Shown here: one piece after another, positions 1 to 5,266 of the stretch
Position numbering within the stretch: position 1 is the first letter of the stretch
How the letters are laid out: every line of letters starts with the position of its first letter
Notes under the pieces: generated by a model
Seen by the model: only the letters and a program-made list of their open reading frames with translations
Database searches by the model: none
Told to the model about the DNA's origin: nothing
Origin: Pseudomonadota bacterium
GTDB taxonomy: Bacteria; Pseudomonadota; Alphaproteobacteria; Sphingomonadales; Sphingomonadaceae
Direction of reading: 5' to 3'
NCBI GenBank assembly: GCA_963205285.1
Contig: CAUJJQ010000266.1
Coordinates: 1-5,266, forward strand
DNA length: 5,266 nt
Position numbers and translations under genes: made by a program

Positions 1-18
1 CGATGTCATTAAAGCCGA

Positions 19-35
19 GCCACTAACGAAGTGGC
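19..35. repeat. Short inverted repeat (hairpin) downstream of ruvX
   Basis: GCCACT (19-24) and AGTGGC (30-35) form a perfect 6-bp stem around a 5-base loop, starting about 10 bases beyond the ruvX stop on the minus strand. No T-run follows on that strand (the next bases read TCGGCTTTAATG), so it does not look like a standard intrinsic terminator. It may be a weak processing or attenuation structure between ruvX and a following minus-strand gene, whose start could be the ATG at 9-7. It could also be chance, because a 6-bp stem is common in GC-rich DNA. Confidence 0.3.
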
Positions 36-44
36 AGGCAAAAC

Positions 45-500
45 TCAAGAGCGGGTGAGTGCATCAATCGCTCCCTGCAAAATATAGGCAGCCGCCGCAT
101 TGTCGATGCGCGTCGCGCGCTTGGCGCGGCTGACATCGGCAGCGACCATCGCCCGTTCGACCGCGACGGTGGACCAGCGTTCGTCCCACAACAGGCTTGG
201 CAGCGCCAAATCGGCCAGATTGCGTGCAAAGGCGCGTACCGATTGGGTGCGCGGGCTGTCGCTACCGTCCATGCTGCGTGGTAAGCCAATGACCAACCCT
301 GCCACATGCTCAGCGGCGATCAGCCCGCTGATAGCTGCCTTGTCCGCCGTAAAGCGGGTGCGTTCGATTAAAGTCGCGGGCGTCGCAAAACTCCACCCCG
401 CATCGCACAAAGCGGTGCCGATGGTGCGGGTGCCAACGTCTAGCCCCAACAGCCGCCCACCATATGGCAGCATCGCAGCAAAGGCGGCCACATCCTCCAT
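45..500 (-). CDS. ruvX: RuvX/YqgF family pre-16S rRNA nuclease / putative Holliday junction resolvase
   Basis: A complete 151-residue protein of normal length for the YqgF/RuvX family (RNase H-like fold, cytoplasmic). Members are linked to trimming the 5' end of pre-16S rRNA; the older name comes from predicted similarity to RuvC-type Holliday junction resolvases. The family blocks are visible in order: [11 protein letters not shown] (18-28, first catalytic Asp D21), [11 protein letters not shown] (70-80), LWDERWST (104-111, D106/E107) and [11 protein letters not shown] (131-141, D133). These supply the expected acidic residues of the active site, so the enzyme appears intact. The start is the ATG at 500-498, and the stop is TGA at 47-45. 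The gene lies 16 bases after the DUF3089 gene stop in the same direction, so co-transcription is likely. An unusual G8 run occupies its ribosome-binding position. The family call is firm; the exact physiological role in this organism is inferred from the family. Confidence 0.95.
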   Translation of the reverse strand: MEDVAAFAAMLPYGGRLLGLDVGTRTIGTALCDAGWSFATPATLIERTRFTADKAAISGLIAAEHVAGLVIGLPRSMDGSDSPRTQSVRAFARNLADLALPSLLWDERWSTVAVERAMVAADVSRAKRATRIDNAAAAYILQGAIDALTRS

Positions 501-506
501 CTACGG

Positions 507-514
507 CCCCCCCC
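507..514 (-). promoter_or_regulatory. G8 homopolymer at the ruvX ribosome-binding position
   Basis: On the minus strand the DUF3089 stop is followed by GTGGGGGGGGCCGTAG and then the ruvX ATG. The eight consecutive Gs end 6 bases before the start codon, where a Shine-Dalgarno sequence is expected, and no other purine-rich match is present. The run can pair with the CC-rich part of the 16S rRNA tail, so it probably serves as the binding site. Homopolymers of this length can change length by replication slippage, which here would alter spacing and not reading frame. Confidence 0.5.
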
Positions 515-516
515 AC

Positions 517-1725
517 CTATCGCGCTGTAAAGGCCGCCAGCCGTCGGCGAGCGTCTTCGCGGATATTGCGCCAGAACAGGCTGTAATCATACACATGATA
601 ATTATTGCCCGGCAGGACAAAGCCGCCCAAATCAGGCCCTGTGCCAATCAGCAGCAGGCCGCGACCACCGCTTGCGGGATCATCGCAGCGCGCGCCAACC
701 GCACCGGGGAATAATTGGCCGTCGCGCAGATCCTGGTCCTGTTTGATGGTGCCCAAATTGGAGCTTTGGGGGGCAGCACCATCCAAAACACCGCTGATCG
801 GGTTGACGCACAACATACGGCTGCCGGTGCGCGGTGCGCCGTCAAAGCCAGTCGTTGCGTCGTAAACATCGGTTAGCTGGTGGTAATCGGCAGGTTCGGC
901 AAAGCTCTGCCACGCCAGTATGCACCCGGCGTCTTCTGCTCTGGCGCAGGCGGGCAGCCCCATCAGCGGCAGGTCATGCGCCACCGATACCGGCCAGCCG
1001 ACGATATAGGCGGCGGCGATGCGCTGTGCGACGGGCTTGCCCGCGATTTCAAATCGTAACAGGCGGGTCAGGTGCAACGCGCCCTGACTGTGCCCAGCTA
1101 GGATGATGGGCCGGTCGGGGCCGACATCTGCCAGAAATTGCCGCCATGCGACGACGACATCGGCATATGCGGCGGTCAGAGCATTATTAGCGGTCGCGGT
1201 GTCACGGGTCAGAAAAGCGCCAAGCGCAGCCTGCCGATAATGGGGTGCCCAGACATCACCGACGCCCGAAAATACGCTGGCTTGCCCGCGTGCAAAGGTG
1301 GCGGCGAGTGCGTTCGCCTCTGCATCGTCAAAGGTGGCGTTCCAATGCGCCCGGCTGGTGAGGCTGGTCGGGTGGACATAAAAAATCGCGGCATTCCCCT
1401 TTGCATCTGCATCGGCAAAGCGGGCCGGCTGTTGTCTATCAGCCGTTTCGGCCAACCGCGGCATCCACAAGGAGGGATTATTTTCCATCTTGCTCGGCCT
1501 GGCGATCCACATACTGTCGTTGGCCCAGGTCAACGGCGGTGCGGCTGGCGGGCGCGCAAATTCCTCGGTCGGGACAAAGGCGGCGCGCATGAACCAGTCG
1601 GGGTAGAGTCGCCAAGCGACCGCAACGCCGATGGCCAGCACAATGACCAATGCGCAGAGATAAAGGAATATGCGCACAGCGCTGAAACGGCGGCGCGGGG
1701 GCTGGTTGACAATGTTTTCGCTCAT
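517..1725 (-). CDS. Membrane-anchored DUF3089 (alpha/beta-hydrolase fold) protein
   Basis: A 402-residue protein starting at the ATG 1725-1723 (MSENIVNQ). A GTG at 1767 would add 14 residues ahead of the basic stretch but lacks a convincing ribosome site; the chosen ATG also has only a weak one, so the start is uncertain. Residues 11-13 are RRR, followed by one hydrophobic segment (about 18-39), suggesting an N-in signal anchor with the rest in the periplasm. The catalytic region shows FYVHPTS (115-121), VWAPHYRQA (158-166), the nucleophile elbow GHSQG (211-215, Ser213) and NYHVYDYSLFWRNI (375-388), where His377 is the likely catalytic histidine. This pattern fits the DUF3089 family of serine hydrolases, whose substrates are unknown to me; an esterase or lipase-like activity is inference. 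Four cysteines outside the membrane (C260, C268, C306, C347) could form disulfides. It is probably the first gene of an operon with ruvX. Confidence 0.85.
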   Translation of the reverse strand: MSENIVNQPPRRRFSAVRIFLYLCALVIVLAIGVAVAWRLYPDWFMRAAFVPTEEFARPPAAPPLTWANDSMWIARPSKMENNPSLWMPRLAETADRQQPARFADADAKGNAAIFYVHPTSLTSRAHWNATFDDAEANALAATFARGQASVFSGVGDVWAPHYRQAALGAFLTRDTATANNALTAAYADVVVAWRQFLADVGPDRPIILAGHSQGALHLTRLLRFEIAGKPVAQRIAAAYIVGWPVSVAHDLPLMGLPACARAEDAGCILAWQSFAEPADYHQLTDVYDATTGFDGAPRTGSRMLCVNPISGVLDGAAPQSSNLGTIKQDQDLRDGQLFPGAVGARCDDPASGGRGLLLIGTGPDLGGFVLPGNNYHVYDYSLFWRNIREDARRRLAAFTAR

Positions 1726-1862
1726 ATCGGCGGAATATCGCGACCGGGCACGCCATGCAATCACCACTTAGGCGATGGTGACGCTTGAAGCGGCGCGCAC
1801 GCCCTGCTAGCGCCGCGCCTTCCAACAAATTTCGTTCCGCGCGCCAACTAGGGGTTTTCGCC
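1726..1862. promoter_or_regulatory. Divergent intergenic region between the DUF3089 gene and gatC
   Basis: This 137-base gap separates two outward-reading genes and should hold promoters for both the ruvX-side operon and gatCAB. On the plus strand the best candidate I see is TTGAAG (1785-1790), 17 bases, then TAGCGC (1808-1813); the -10 match is poor. An imperfect dyad, GGCGCG (1792-1797) against CGCGCC (1814-1819), lies in or near the gatC leader. On the minus strand I see no convincing promoter. The placement is structural inference from gene orientation; individual boxes are not established. Confidence 0.4.
1850..1854 (+). promoter_or_regulatory. gatC ribosome-binding site
   Basis: AGGGG ends 8 bases before the ATG at 1863. 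It supports that start over an in-frame TTG at 1785, which would add 26 residues ([16 protein letters not shown]...) unlike any GatC N-terminus. Confidence 0.65.
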
Positions 1863-2165
1863 ATGTCCGTCGACAATGCCACCGTCAGCAAAATTGCCAA
1901 ACTGGCGCGGATTGCGATGGATGAAGGGGAAGTGGCGGCGCTCGTCCCTGAACTTAACAATATCCTCGCCTGGGTTGATCAATTGGCAGAGGTCGATGTG
2001 ACGGGCGTTGAACCCATGACGGCCGTCATCCCCAATAAGATGGTGCTGCGCGCCGATGTGGTGGATGCGGACCCGTTGACCGGCGGCAATCGCCGCGATG
2101 ACATTTTGTCCAATGCGCCCGCGCCGCAACATGGCTTTTTCGGCGTCCCAAAGGTGATCGAATGA
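1863..2165 (+). CDS. gatC: Asp-tRNA(Asn)/Glu-tRNA(Gln) amidotransferase subunit GatC
   Basis: A complete 100-residue protein, the usual size for GatC. This small cytoplasmic subunit wraps around the GatA-GatB interface and stabilises the amidotransferase; it has no catalytic site of its own. Recognisable blocks are [12 protein letters not shown] (8-19) in the N-terminal helices, [22 protein letters not shown] (31-52), VLRADVV (61-67), and the conserved tail [20 protein letters not shown] (81-100). The tail is the extended segment that lies across GatA in known structures. The ATG is preceded by AGGGG at good spacing, and the N-terminus matches typical alphaproteobacterial GatC. It is the first gene of gatCAB, separated from gatA by 143 bases that contain a repeat and a possible small open frame. 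The last codons (AAGGTGATCGAA) also resemble a ribosome site for that frame. Confidence 0.97.
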   Translation: MSVDNATVSKIAKLARIAMDEGEVAALVPELNNILAWVDQLAEVDVTGVEPMTAVIPNKMVLRADVVDADPLTGGNRRDDILSNAPAPQHGFFGVPKVIE

Positions 2166-2302
2166 TGGCATATCATTCGATCATCCCCGGCAGCGGCGAA
2201 GCCGCGTGCGTCCCGGGATCCAGAACGAAGGGGCTGGCACATCATATAATCACCATGCGCGGATTGTCAGGCGAAGCCGCGACGCCCGTCGGGAAGAAGT
2301 AA
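2162..2302 (+). CDS. Possible 46-codon small ORF bridging gatC and gatA
   Basis: An open frame begins at ATG 2162, overlapping the gatC stop as ATGA, and ends at TAA 2300-2302, six bases before the gatA ATG. AGGTGATC (2152-2159) just upstream is an 8-base match to the complement of the 16S rRNA 3' end, but it also encodes the conserved GatC tail and could be incidental. The predicted peptide starts [10 protein letters not shown], ends ATPVGKK and has no known domain. It contains SGEAACVPG (11-19) and SGEAATPVG (36-44), the in-frame reading of the two repeat copies in the gap. Since most of it is repeat DNA, it may be non-coding. If translated, its role could be to couple gatA translation to gatC across the inserted repeat, as gatA has only a weak ribosome site. 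I recognise no function. Confidence 0.25.
   Translation: MMAYHSIIPGSGEAACVPGSRTKGLAHHIITMRGLSGEAATPVGKK
2181..2220. repeat. Intergenic palindromic repeat element, copy 1
   Basis: Outer arms ATCCCCGG (2183-2190) and CCGGGAT (2213-2219) pair with one bulged C, and an inner perfect stem GCGGC (2193-2197)/GCCGC (2201-2205) closes a GAA loop. The outline TCATCCCCGG...CCGGGATCCAGAA matches a dispersed intergenic palindrome I know from sphingomonad and other alphaproteobacterial genomes. Dispersal cannot be shown from one window. There is no T-run after it on the plus strand, so it is unlikely to terminate transcription between gatC and gatA. Confidence 0.6.
2267..2294. repeat. Degenerate second copy of the gap repeat
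   Basis: GGCGAAGCCGCG at 2270-2281 is identical to 2195-2206 in copy 1, offset by exactly 75 bases. Both copies are followed by a C/G-rich segment ending in CGGGA (2214-2218; 2290-2294). The left arm of the palindrome is not preserved here. The 75-base offset is a multiple of three, so both copies are read in the same frame by the small ORF. The partial identity suggests a duplicated or decayed repeat, though a 12-base match in GC-rich DNA is modest evidence. Confidence 0.4.
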
Positions 2303-2308
2303 GCGAAT

Positions 2309-3817
2309 ATGACGTTATTAACCGAACTAACCGTCGCTGGTATCCGCGATGGGCACCGCGCCGGGGATTTTACGGCGGTGGAAGTGGCAGAAGCGTTCAG
2401 TGCGTCGGTTGCCGGTGCCCGCGCGCTCAACGCCTTCATCCTCGAAACACCCGACCATGCGCTGGCTGCGGCGCGCCAAGCCGATGCTGACCGGGCGGCG
2501 GGGACGCTGAAACCGCTTTCCGCCGTCCCGATCGGCATAAAGGATTTATTCGCCACCAAGGGGGTGCAGACGACTGCGGCCAGCCATATTTTGGAAGGCT
2601 TTGTCCCGCCGTATGAATCGAGCGTGTCGCAAAAATTGTGGGACGCGGGCGCGGGGATGCTCGGCAAGCTGAATATGGATCAATTTGCCATGGGTTCGTC
2701 GAATGAGACGAGTTACTTCGGCAATGTCCTCTCCCCGTGGCGCAGCGCGGACGGCAGCAATGCGGCGCTTGCGCCGGGCGGATCGTCGGGCGGTTCGGCT
2801 AGCGCAGTTGCCGCGCGGCTGTGCCCCGCCGCGACGGGCACCGACACTGGCGGTTCCATCCGCCAGCCCGCAGCCTTTGTTGGTATTTCGGGCATCAAGC
2901 CGACCTATGGCCGTTGTTCGCGTTGGGGGATTGTCGCCTTTGCATCCAGCCTCGACCAGGCGGGGTCGATGGCGCGCGACGTGCGCGACTGTGCGGTCAT
3001 GCTGGGGGTGATGGCAGGCCATGACGCCAAGGATGCAACCAGCCTGAATCTGCCCGTCCCCGATTGGGAGGGGGCGCTCAATGCCGACATGCGCGGTAAA
3101 AAAGTCGGTATTCCGCGCGAATATCGGCTCGACGGCATCGATGCTGATATTGCCGCGATGTGGGACAAGGGGGCAAAGATGCTCACCGATGCCGGCGCGG
3201 AAATCGTGGATATTTCCTTGCCGCACACAAAATATGCGCTGCCCGCTTATTATATCATCGCGCCTGCCGAGGCATCCTCAAACCTTGCCCGCTATGACGG
3301 CGTGCGCTATGGTTTGCGCGACCTGTCCGACGGGGCAGGGTTGCAGGATATGCCCGCAGGCGAAGGCCTGCAAGCTATGTATGCAGCGACGCGCGCGGCC
3401 GGTTTTGGCGCAGAGGTGAAACGACGGATCATGATTGGCACGTATGTGCTGTCGGCCGGTTTTTACGATGCCTATTATACGCAGGCGCAAAAGATACGCA
3501 CGCTGATCGCCCGCGATTTTGCGGACGCTTTTTCCCGGTGTGACGTGATTTTAACGCCGACCGCGCCGTCGGCGGCATTCGCACTGGGCGAACGCAGCGC
3601 CGACCCGCTGGCCATGTATTTGAATGATGTGTTTGCCGTGCCCGCCAGCCTCGCGGGGCTGCCCGCGATGTCGGTGCCTGCGGCTCTCAGCGCCGATGGC
3701 CTGCCACTGGGACTCCAGATCATCGGCAAGGCGTTCGACGAGCAGGGCGTGTTGAACGCTGGGCTGGCGCTGGAACAGCGCGCCGGGTTCAACGCACGCG
3801 CAGAAAAATGGTGGTAA
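2309..3817 (+). CDS. gatA: Asp-tRNA(Asn)/Glu-tRNA(Gln) amidotransferase subunit GatA
   Basis: A complete 502-residue amidase-signature protein, close to the usual 480-500. GatA hydrolyses glutamine (or asparagine) and passes ammonia to GatB for conversion of Glu-tRNA(Gln) or Asp-tRNA(Asn). The Ser-cisSer-Lys triad is visible: K78 in PIGIKDLF (74-81), S159 in GGSSGGSA (157-164) and the nucleophile S183 in [11 protein letters not shown] (178-188). The 24-residue spacing between the two serines is the family norm. Other conserved blocks are [18 protein letters not shown] (318-335), [14 protein letters not shown] (369-382) and [20 protein letters not shown] (437-456). R373 and D440 sit where the glutamine-binding Arg and Asp of known GatA fall. 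The stretch between K78 and S159 is a few residues longer than in Staphylococcus, as I recall for alphaproteobacterial GatA. The ribosome site is weak (GGAAG, 2292-2296, 12 bases upstream). gatB starts 4 bases after the stop. Confidence 0.98.
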   Translation: MTLLTELTVAGIRDGHRAGDFTAVEVAEAFSASVAGARALNAFILETPDHALAAARQADADRAAGTLKPLSAVPIGIKDLFATKGVQTTAASHILEGFVPPYESSVSQKLWDAGAGMLGKLNMDQFAMGSSNETSYFGNVLSPWRSADGSNAALAPGGSSGGSASAVAARLCPAATGTDTGGSIRQPAAFVGISGIKPTYGRCSRWGIVAFASSLDQAGSMARDVRDCAVMLGVMAGHDAKDATSLNLPVPDWEGALNADMRGKKVGIPREYRLDGIDADIAAMWDKGAKMLTDAGAEIVDISLPHTKYALPAYYIIAPAEASSNLARYDGVRYGLRDLSDGAGLQDMPAGEGLQAMYAATRAAGFGAEVKRRIMIGTYVLSAGFYDAYYTQAQKIRTLIARDFADAFSRCDVILTPTAPSAAFALGERSADPLAMYLNDVFAVPASLAGLPAMSVPAALSADGLPLGLQIIGKAFDEQGVLNAGLALEQRAGFNARAEKWW

Positions 3818-3821
3818 GAGA

Positions 3822-5266
3822 ATGAGTGAATATCGCATCCATGGCGAAACCGGCGAGTGGGAGGTTGTAATCGGCCTTGAAGTCCATGCGCAGGTCACAT
3901 CCAACGCTAAGTTATTTTCCGGCGCGGCAACCGCATTCGGCGCAGAACCCAATAGTCAGGTTAGCCTGGTCGATGCGGCGATGCCTGGTATGTTGCCGGT
4001 GCTGAATGGCGAATGTGTTCGTCAGGCAGTGCGCACCGGCCTCGCGATAGAGGCGCAAATCAACGCCTGGTCGCGCTTTGACCGCAAAAATTATTTTTAT
4101 GCCGATTTGCCGCAGGGCTACCAGATTTCGCAGCTCTACCACCCGCTGGTGGGGGAGGGGACGCTGACCATCGATGCCGATACCAAGGCAGGCATTGCAT
4201 CGGACAAGCGCAACGGCATCGAACGTATCCATGTGGAACAGGATGCGGGTAAATTGATGCACGATCAGCATCCCACCATGTCCTTTGTCGATTTGAACCG
4301 TTCGGGCGTAGCGCTGATGGAAATCGTATCGCGCCCCGACATGCGTTCACCGGCAGAAGCGGGTGCCTATTTGCGCAAATTGCGTTCCATCCTGCGCTAC
4401 GTCGGTTCGTGCGACGGCAATATGGAAGAAGGGTCGATGCGCGCCGACGTTAATGTATCGGTGCGCAAATTGGGCGATGAACTGGGTACGCGCACCGAAA
4501 CCAAAAATGTGAACTCGGTCCGCTTTGTCATGCAGGCGATTGAACATGAAGCGAAACGACAGGTCGAACTGATCGAGCGCGGCGGCAGGGTCAATCAAGA
4601 AACCCGGCTGTTCAACCCCGACAGCGGGACGACGCGCACCATGCGATCCAAGGAGGATGCGCATGATTACCGTTATTTCCCCGACCCCGATCTGTTGCCG
4701 CTTGAACTTACCGATGATTTTATCGCAGAATGTCGGGCCAGCCTGCCCGAACTGCCCGACGCAAAACGTGCGCGCTACATCGCGCTCGGCATATCCCCCT
4801 ATAATGCGCAGGTTTTGACGGCGGAGGTAGAAAGCGCGCACTGGTTTGATGCGCTGCTGGACGCTGGGGCAGAGGGTAAGTCGGCGGCAAATTGGGTGGC
4901 CAGCGAATTGTTCGGCGCGCTCAATCGCCTTGGCCTTGGCATTGAGGAATCGCCAGTCAGCCCGGCGGCGGCGGCACAATTATTGGCGCTGGTGGCTGAC
5001 GACACAATTTCTGGCAGCATAGCTAAACAAGTATTTGAAAAAATGCTTGAAACTGGTGATGGGGCGGCCGAAATCGTTGACCGCGAGGGGTTGAAACAGG
5101 AAAGCGACTGCGGCGCGATTGAAGCCGCCGTCGACGCCGTGCTCGCCGCCAATGGGGACAAGGTCGCCGAATATCAGGGCGGCAAAGCAGCACTGTTTGG
5201 CTTTTTCGTCGGGCAGGTGATGAAGGCGATGCATGGCAAGGCCAACCCCAAATTGGTCAATGATGT
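3822..5266 (+). CDS. gatB: Asp-tRNA(Asn)/Glu-tRNA(Gln) amidotransferase subunit GatB (3' end cut by window)
   Basis: The frame from ATG 3822 is open for 481 codons to the window edge. GatB is normally about 480-500 residues, and the last visible residues ([11 protein letters not shown]) are the conserved C-terminal block, so only a few codons are missing. GatB binds the misacylated tRNA, activates its side-chain carboxylate with ATP and forms the amide using ammonia from GatA. Visible blocks: [10 protein letters not shown] (15-24), [17 protein letters not shown] (88-104), IHVEQDAGK (136-144), [20 protein letters not shown] (155-174), [10 protein letters not shown] (206-215), TETKNVNSV (225-233) and [17 protein letters not shown] (278-294). 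The helical YqeY-like tRNA-binding tail starts near residue 300-330 and includes [14 protein letters not shown] (396-409). E20, H22, E139 and E167 lie in the blocks that build the ATP/metal site. The usual GVPLMEI reads GVALMEI here. The start lies 4 bases after the gatA stop, with AAGAG-like purines as ribosome site, so translation is probably coupled. Confidence 0.97.
   Translation, partial: MSEYRIHGETGEWEVVIGLEVHAQVTSNAKLFSGAATAFGAEPNSQVSLVDAAMPGMLPVLNGECVRQAVRTGLAIEAQINAWSRFDRKNYFYADLPQGYQISQLYHPLVGEGTLTIDADTKAGIASDKRNGIERIHVEQDAGKLMHDQHPTMSFVDLNRSGVALMEIVSRPDMRSPAEAGAYLRKLRSILRYVGSCDGNMEEGSMRADVNVSVRKLGDELGTRTETKNVNSVRFVMQAIEHEAKRQVELIERGGRVNQETRLFNPDSGTTRTMRSKEDAHDYRYFPDPDLLPLELTDDFIAECRASLPELPDAKRARYIALGISPYNAQVLTAEVESAHWFDALLDAGAEGKSAANWVASELFGALNRLGLGIEESPVSPAAAAQLLALVADDTISGSIAKQVFEKMLETGDGAAEIVDREGLKQESDCGAIEAAVDAVLAANGDKVAEYQGGKAALFGFFVGQVMKAMHGKANPKLVND

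Noticed and set aside
100..714. Open frame (204 codons) on the plus strand across ruvX and the end of the DUF3089 gene
   Set aside because: It runs antisense across two recognisable genes and the gap between them, and it has no domain features.
1726..1767. N-terminal extension of the DUF3089 protein from GTG at 1767
   Set aside because: There is no ribosome site upstream. The ATG at 1725 gives a more usual layout of short basic N-terminus followed by a membrane anchor. The extension is not excluded.
1138..1788. Open frame (216 codons) on the plus strand opposite the DUF3089 gene
   Set aside because: It is antisense to a gene with clear hydrolase motifs, has no recognisable domain and is rich in Arg, Gly and Cys. 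It is a shadow frame.
1785..1862. N-terminal extension of GatC from a TTG codon at 1785
   Set aside because: The extra 26 residues are unlike GatC, and AGGGG at 1850-1854 sits correctly for the ATG at 1863.
2183..2219. Intrinsic terminator between gatC and gatA
   Set aside because: The hairpin is GC-rich, but no T-run follows on the plus strand, and gatA and gatB need transcription through this point.
2546..3226. Long open frame (226 codons) on the minus strand inside gatA
   Set aside because: It lies wholly antisense to well-conserved gatA motifs. Its composition (rich in Arg, His, Gly and Ala, no domain) is typical of a shadow frame in GC-rich coding DNA.
4347..4979. Open frame (210 codons) on the minus strand inside gatB
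   Set aside because: It is antisense to conserved GatB blocks and carries no recognisable motif. The GatB frame on the plus strand is open throughout and explains the region.

Overview
The window looks like a housekeeping segment of an alphaproteobacterial chromosome, most likely from Sphingomonadales (Sphingopyxis/Sphingorhabdus-like). This rests on the protein style of RuvX and GatCAB, a moderately high GC content, and an intergenic palindrome of the 'TCATCCCCGG...CCGGGATCCAGAA' kind that is common in sphingomonads. The genus is a guess from memory, not a search result.

Layout. The left third is on the minus strand: ruvX (45-500), preceded in transcription order by a membrane-anchored DUF3089 alpha/beta-hydrolase gene (517-1725). 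Only 16 bases separate them, so they probably form one operon. Positions 1-44 hold a short hairpin and possibly the first codons of the next minus-strand gene. A 137-base divergent gap (1726-1862) separates this pair from a plus-strand operon: gatC (1863-2165), gatA (2309-3817) and gatB (3822 to the window end). GatB is cut by the window edge after 481 codons, only a few residues short of its natural end.

Function. GatC, GatA and GatB form the GatCAB amidotransferase, which converts Glu-tRNA(Gln) to Gln-tRNA(Gln), and Asp-tRNA(Asn) to Asn-tRNA(Asn) where needed. GatA releases ammonia from glutamine or asparagine, GatB activates the misacylated tRNA and transfers the amide, and GatC is the small belt subunit holding them together. 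RuvX/YqgF is a RNase H-fold protein tied to 16S rRNA maturation and possibly to Holliday junctions. The common theme is translation; the DUF3089 hydrolase is the odd neighbour.

The most unusual structure is the 143-base gatC-gatA gap. It carries a palindromic repeat plus a degraded second copy, and an unlisted 46-codon open frame fills it. That frame overlaps the gatC stop by ATGA and ends six bases before gatA. Other points are an 8-G run exactly at the ruvX ribosome-binding position and a short patch of atypical AT-ending codons in gatB. I found no evidence of a mobile element, CRISPR array, RNA gene or clearly new multi-gene system.
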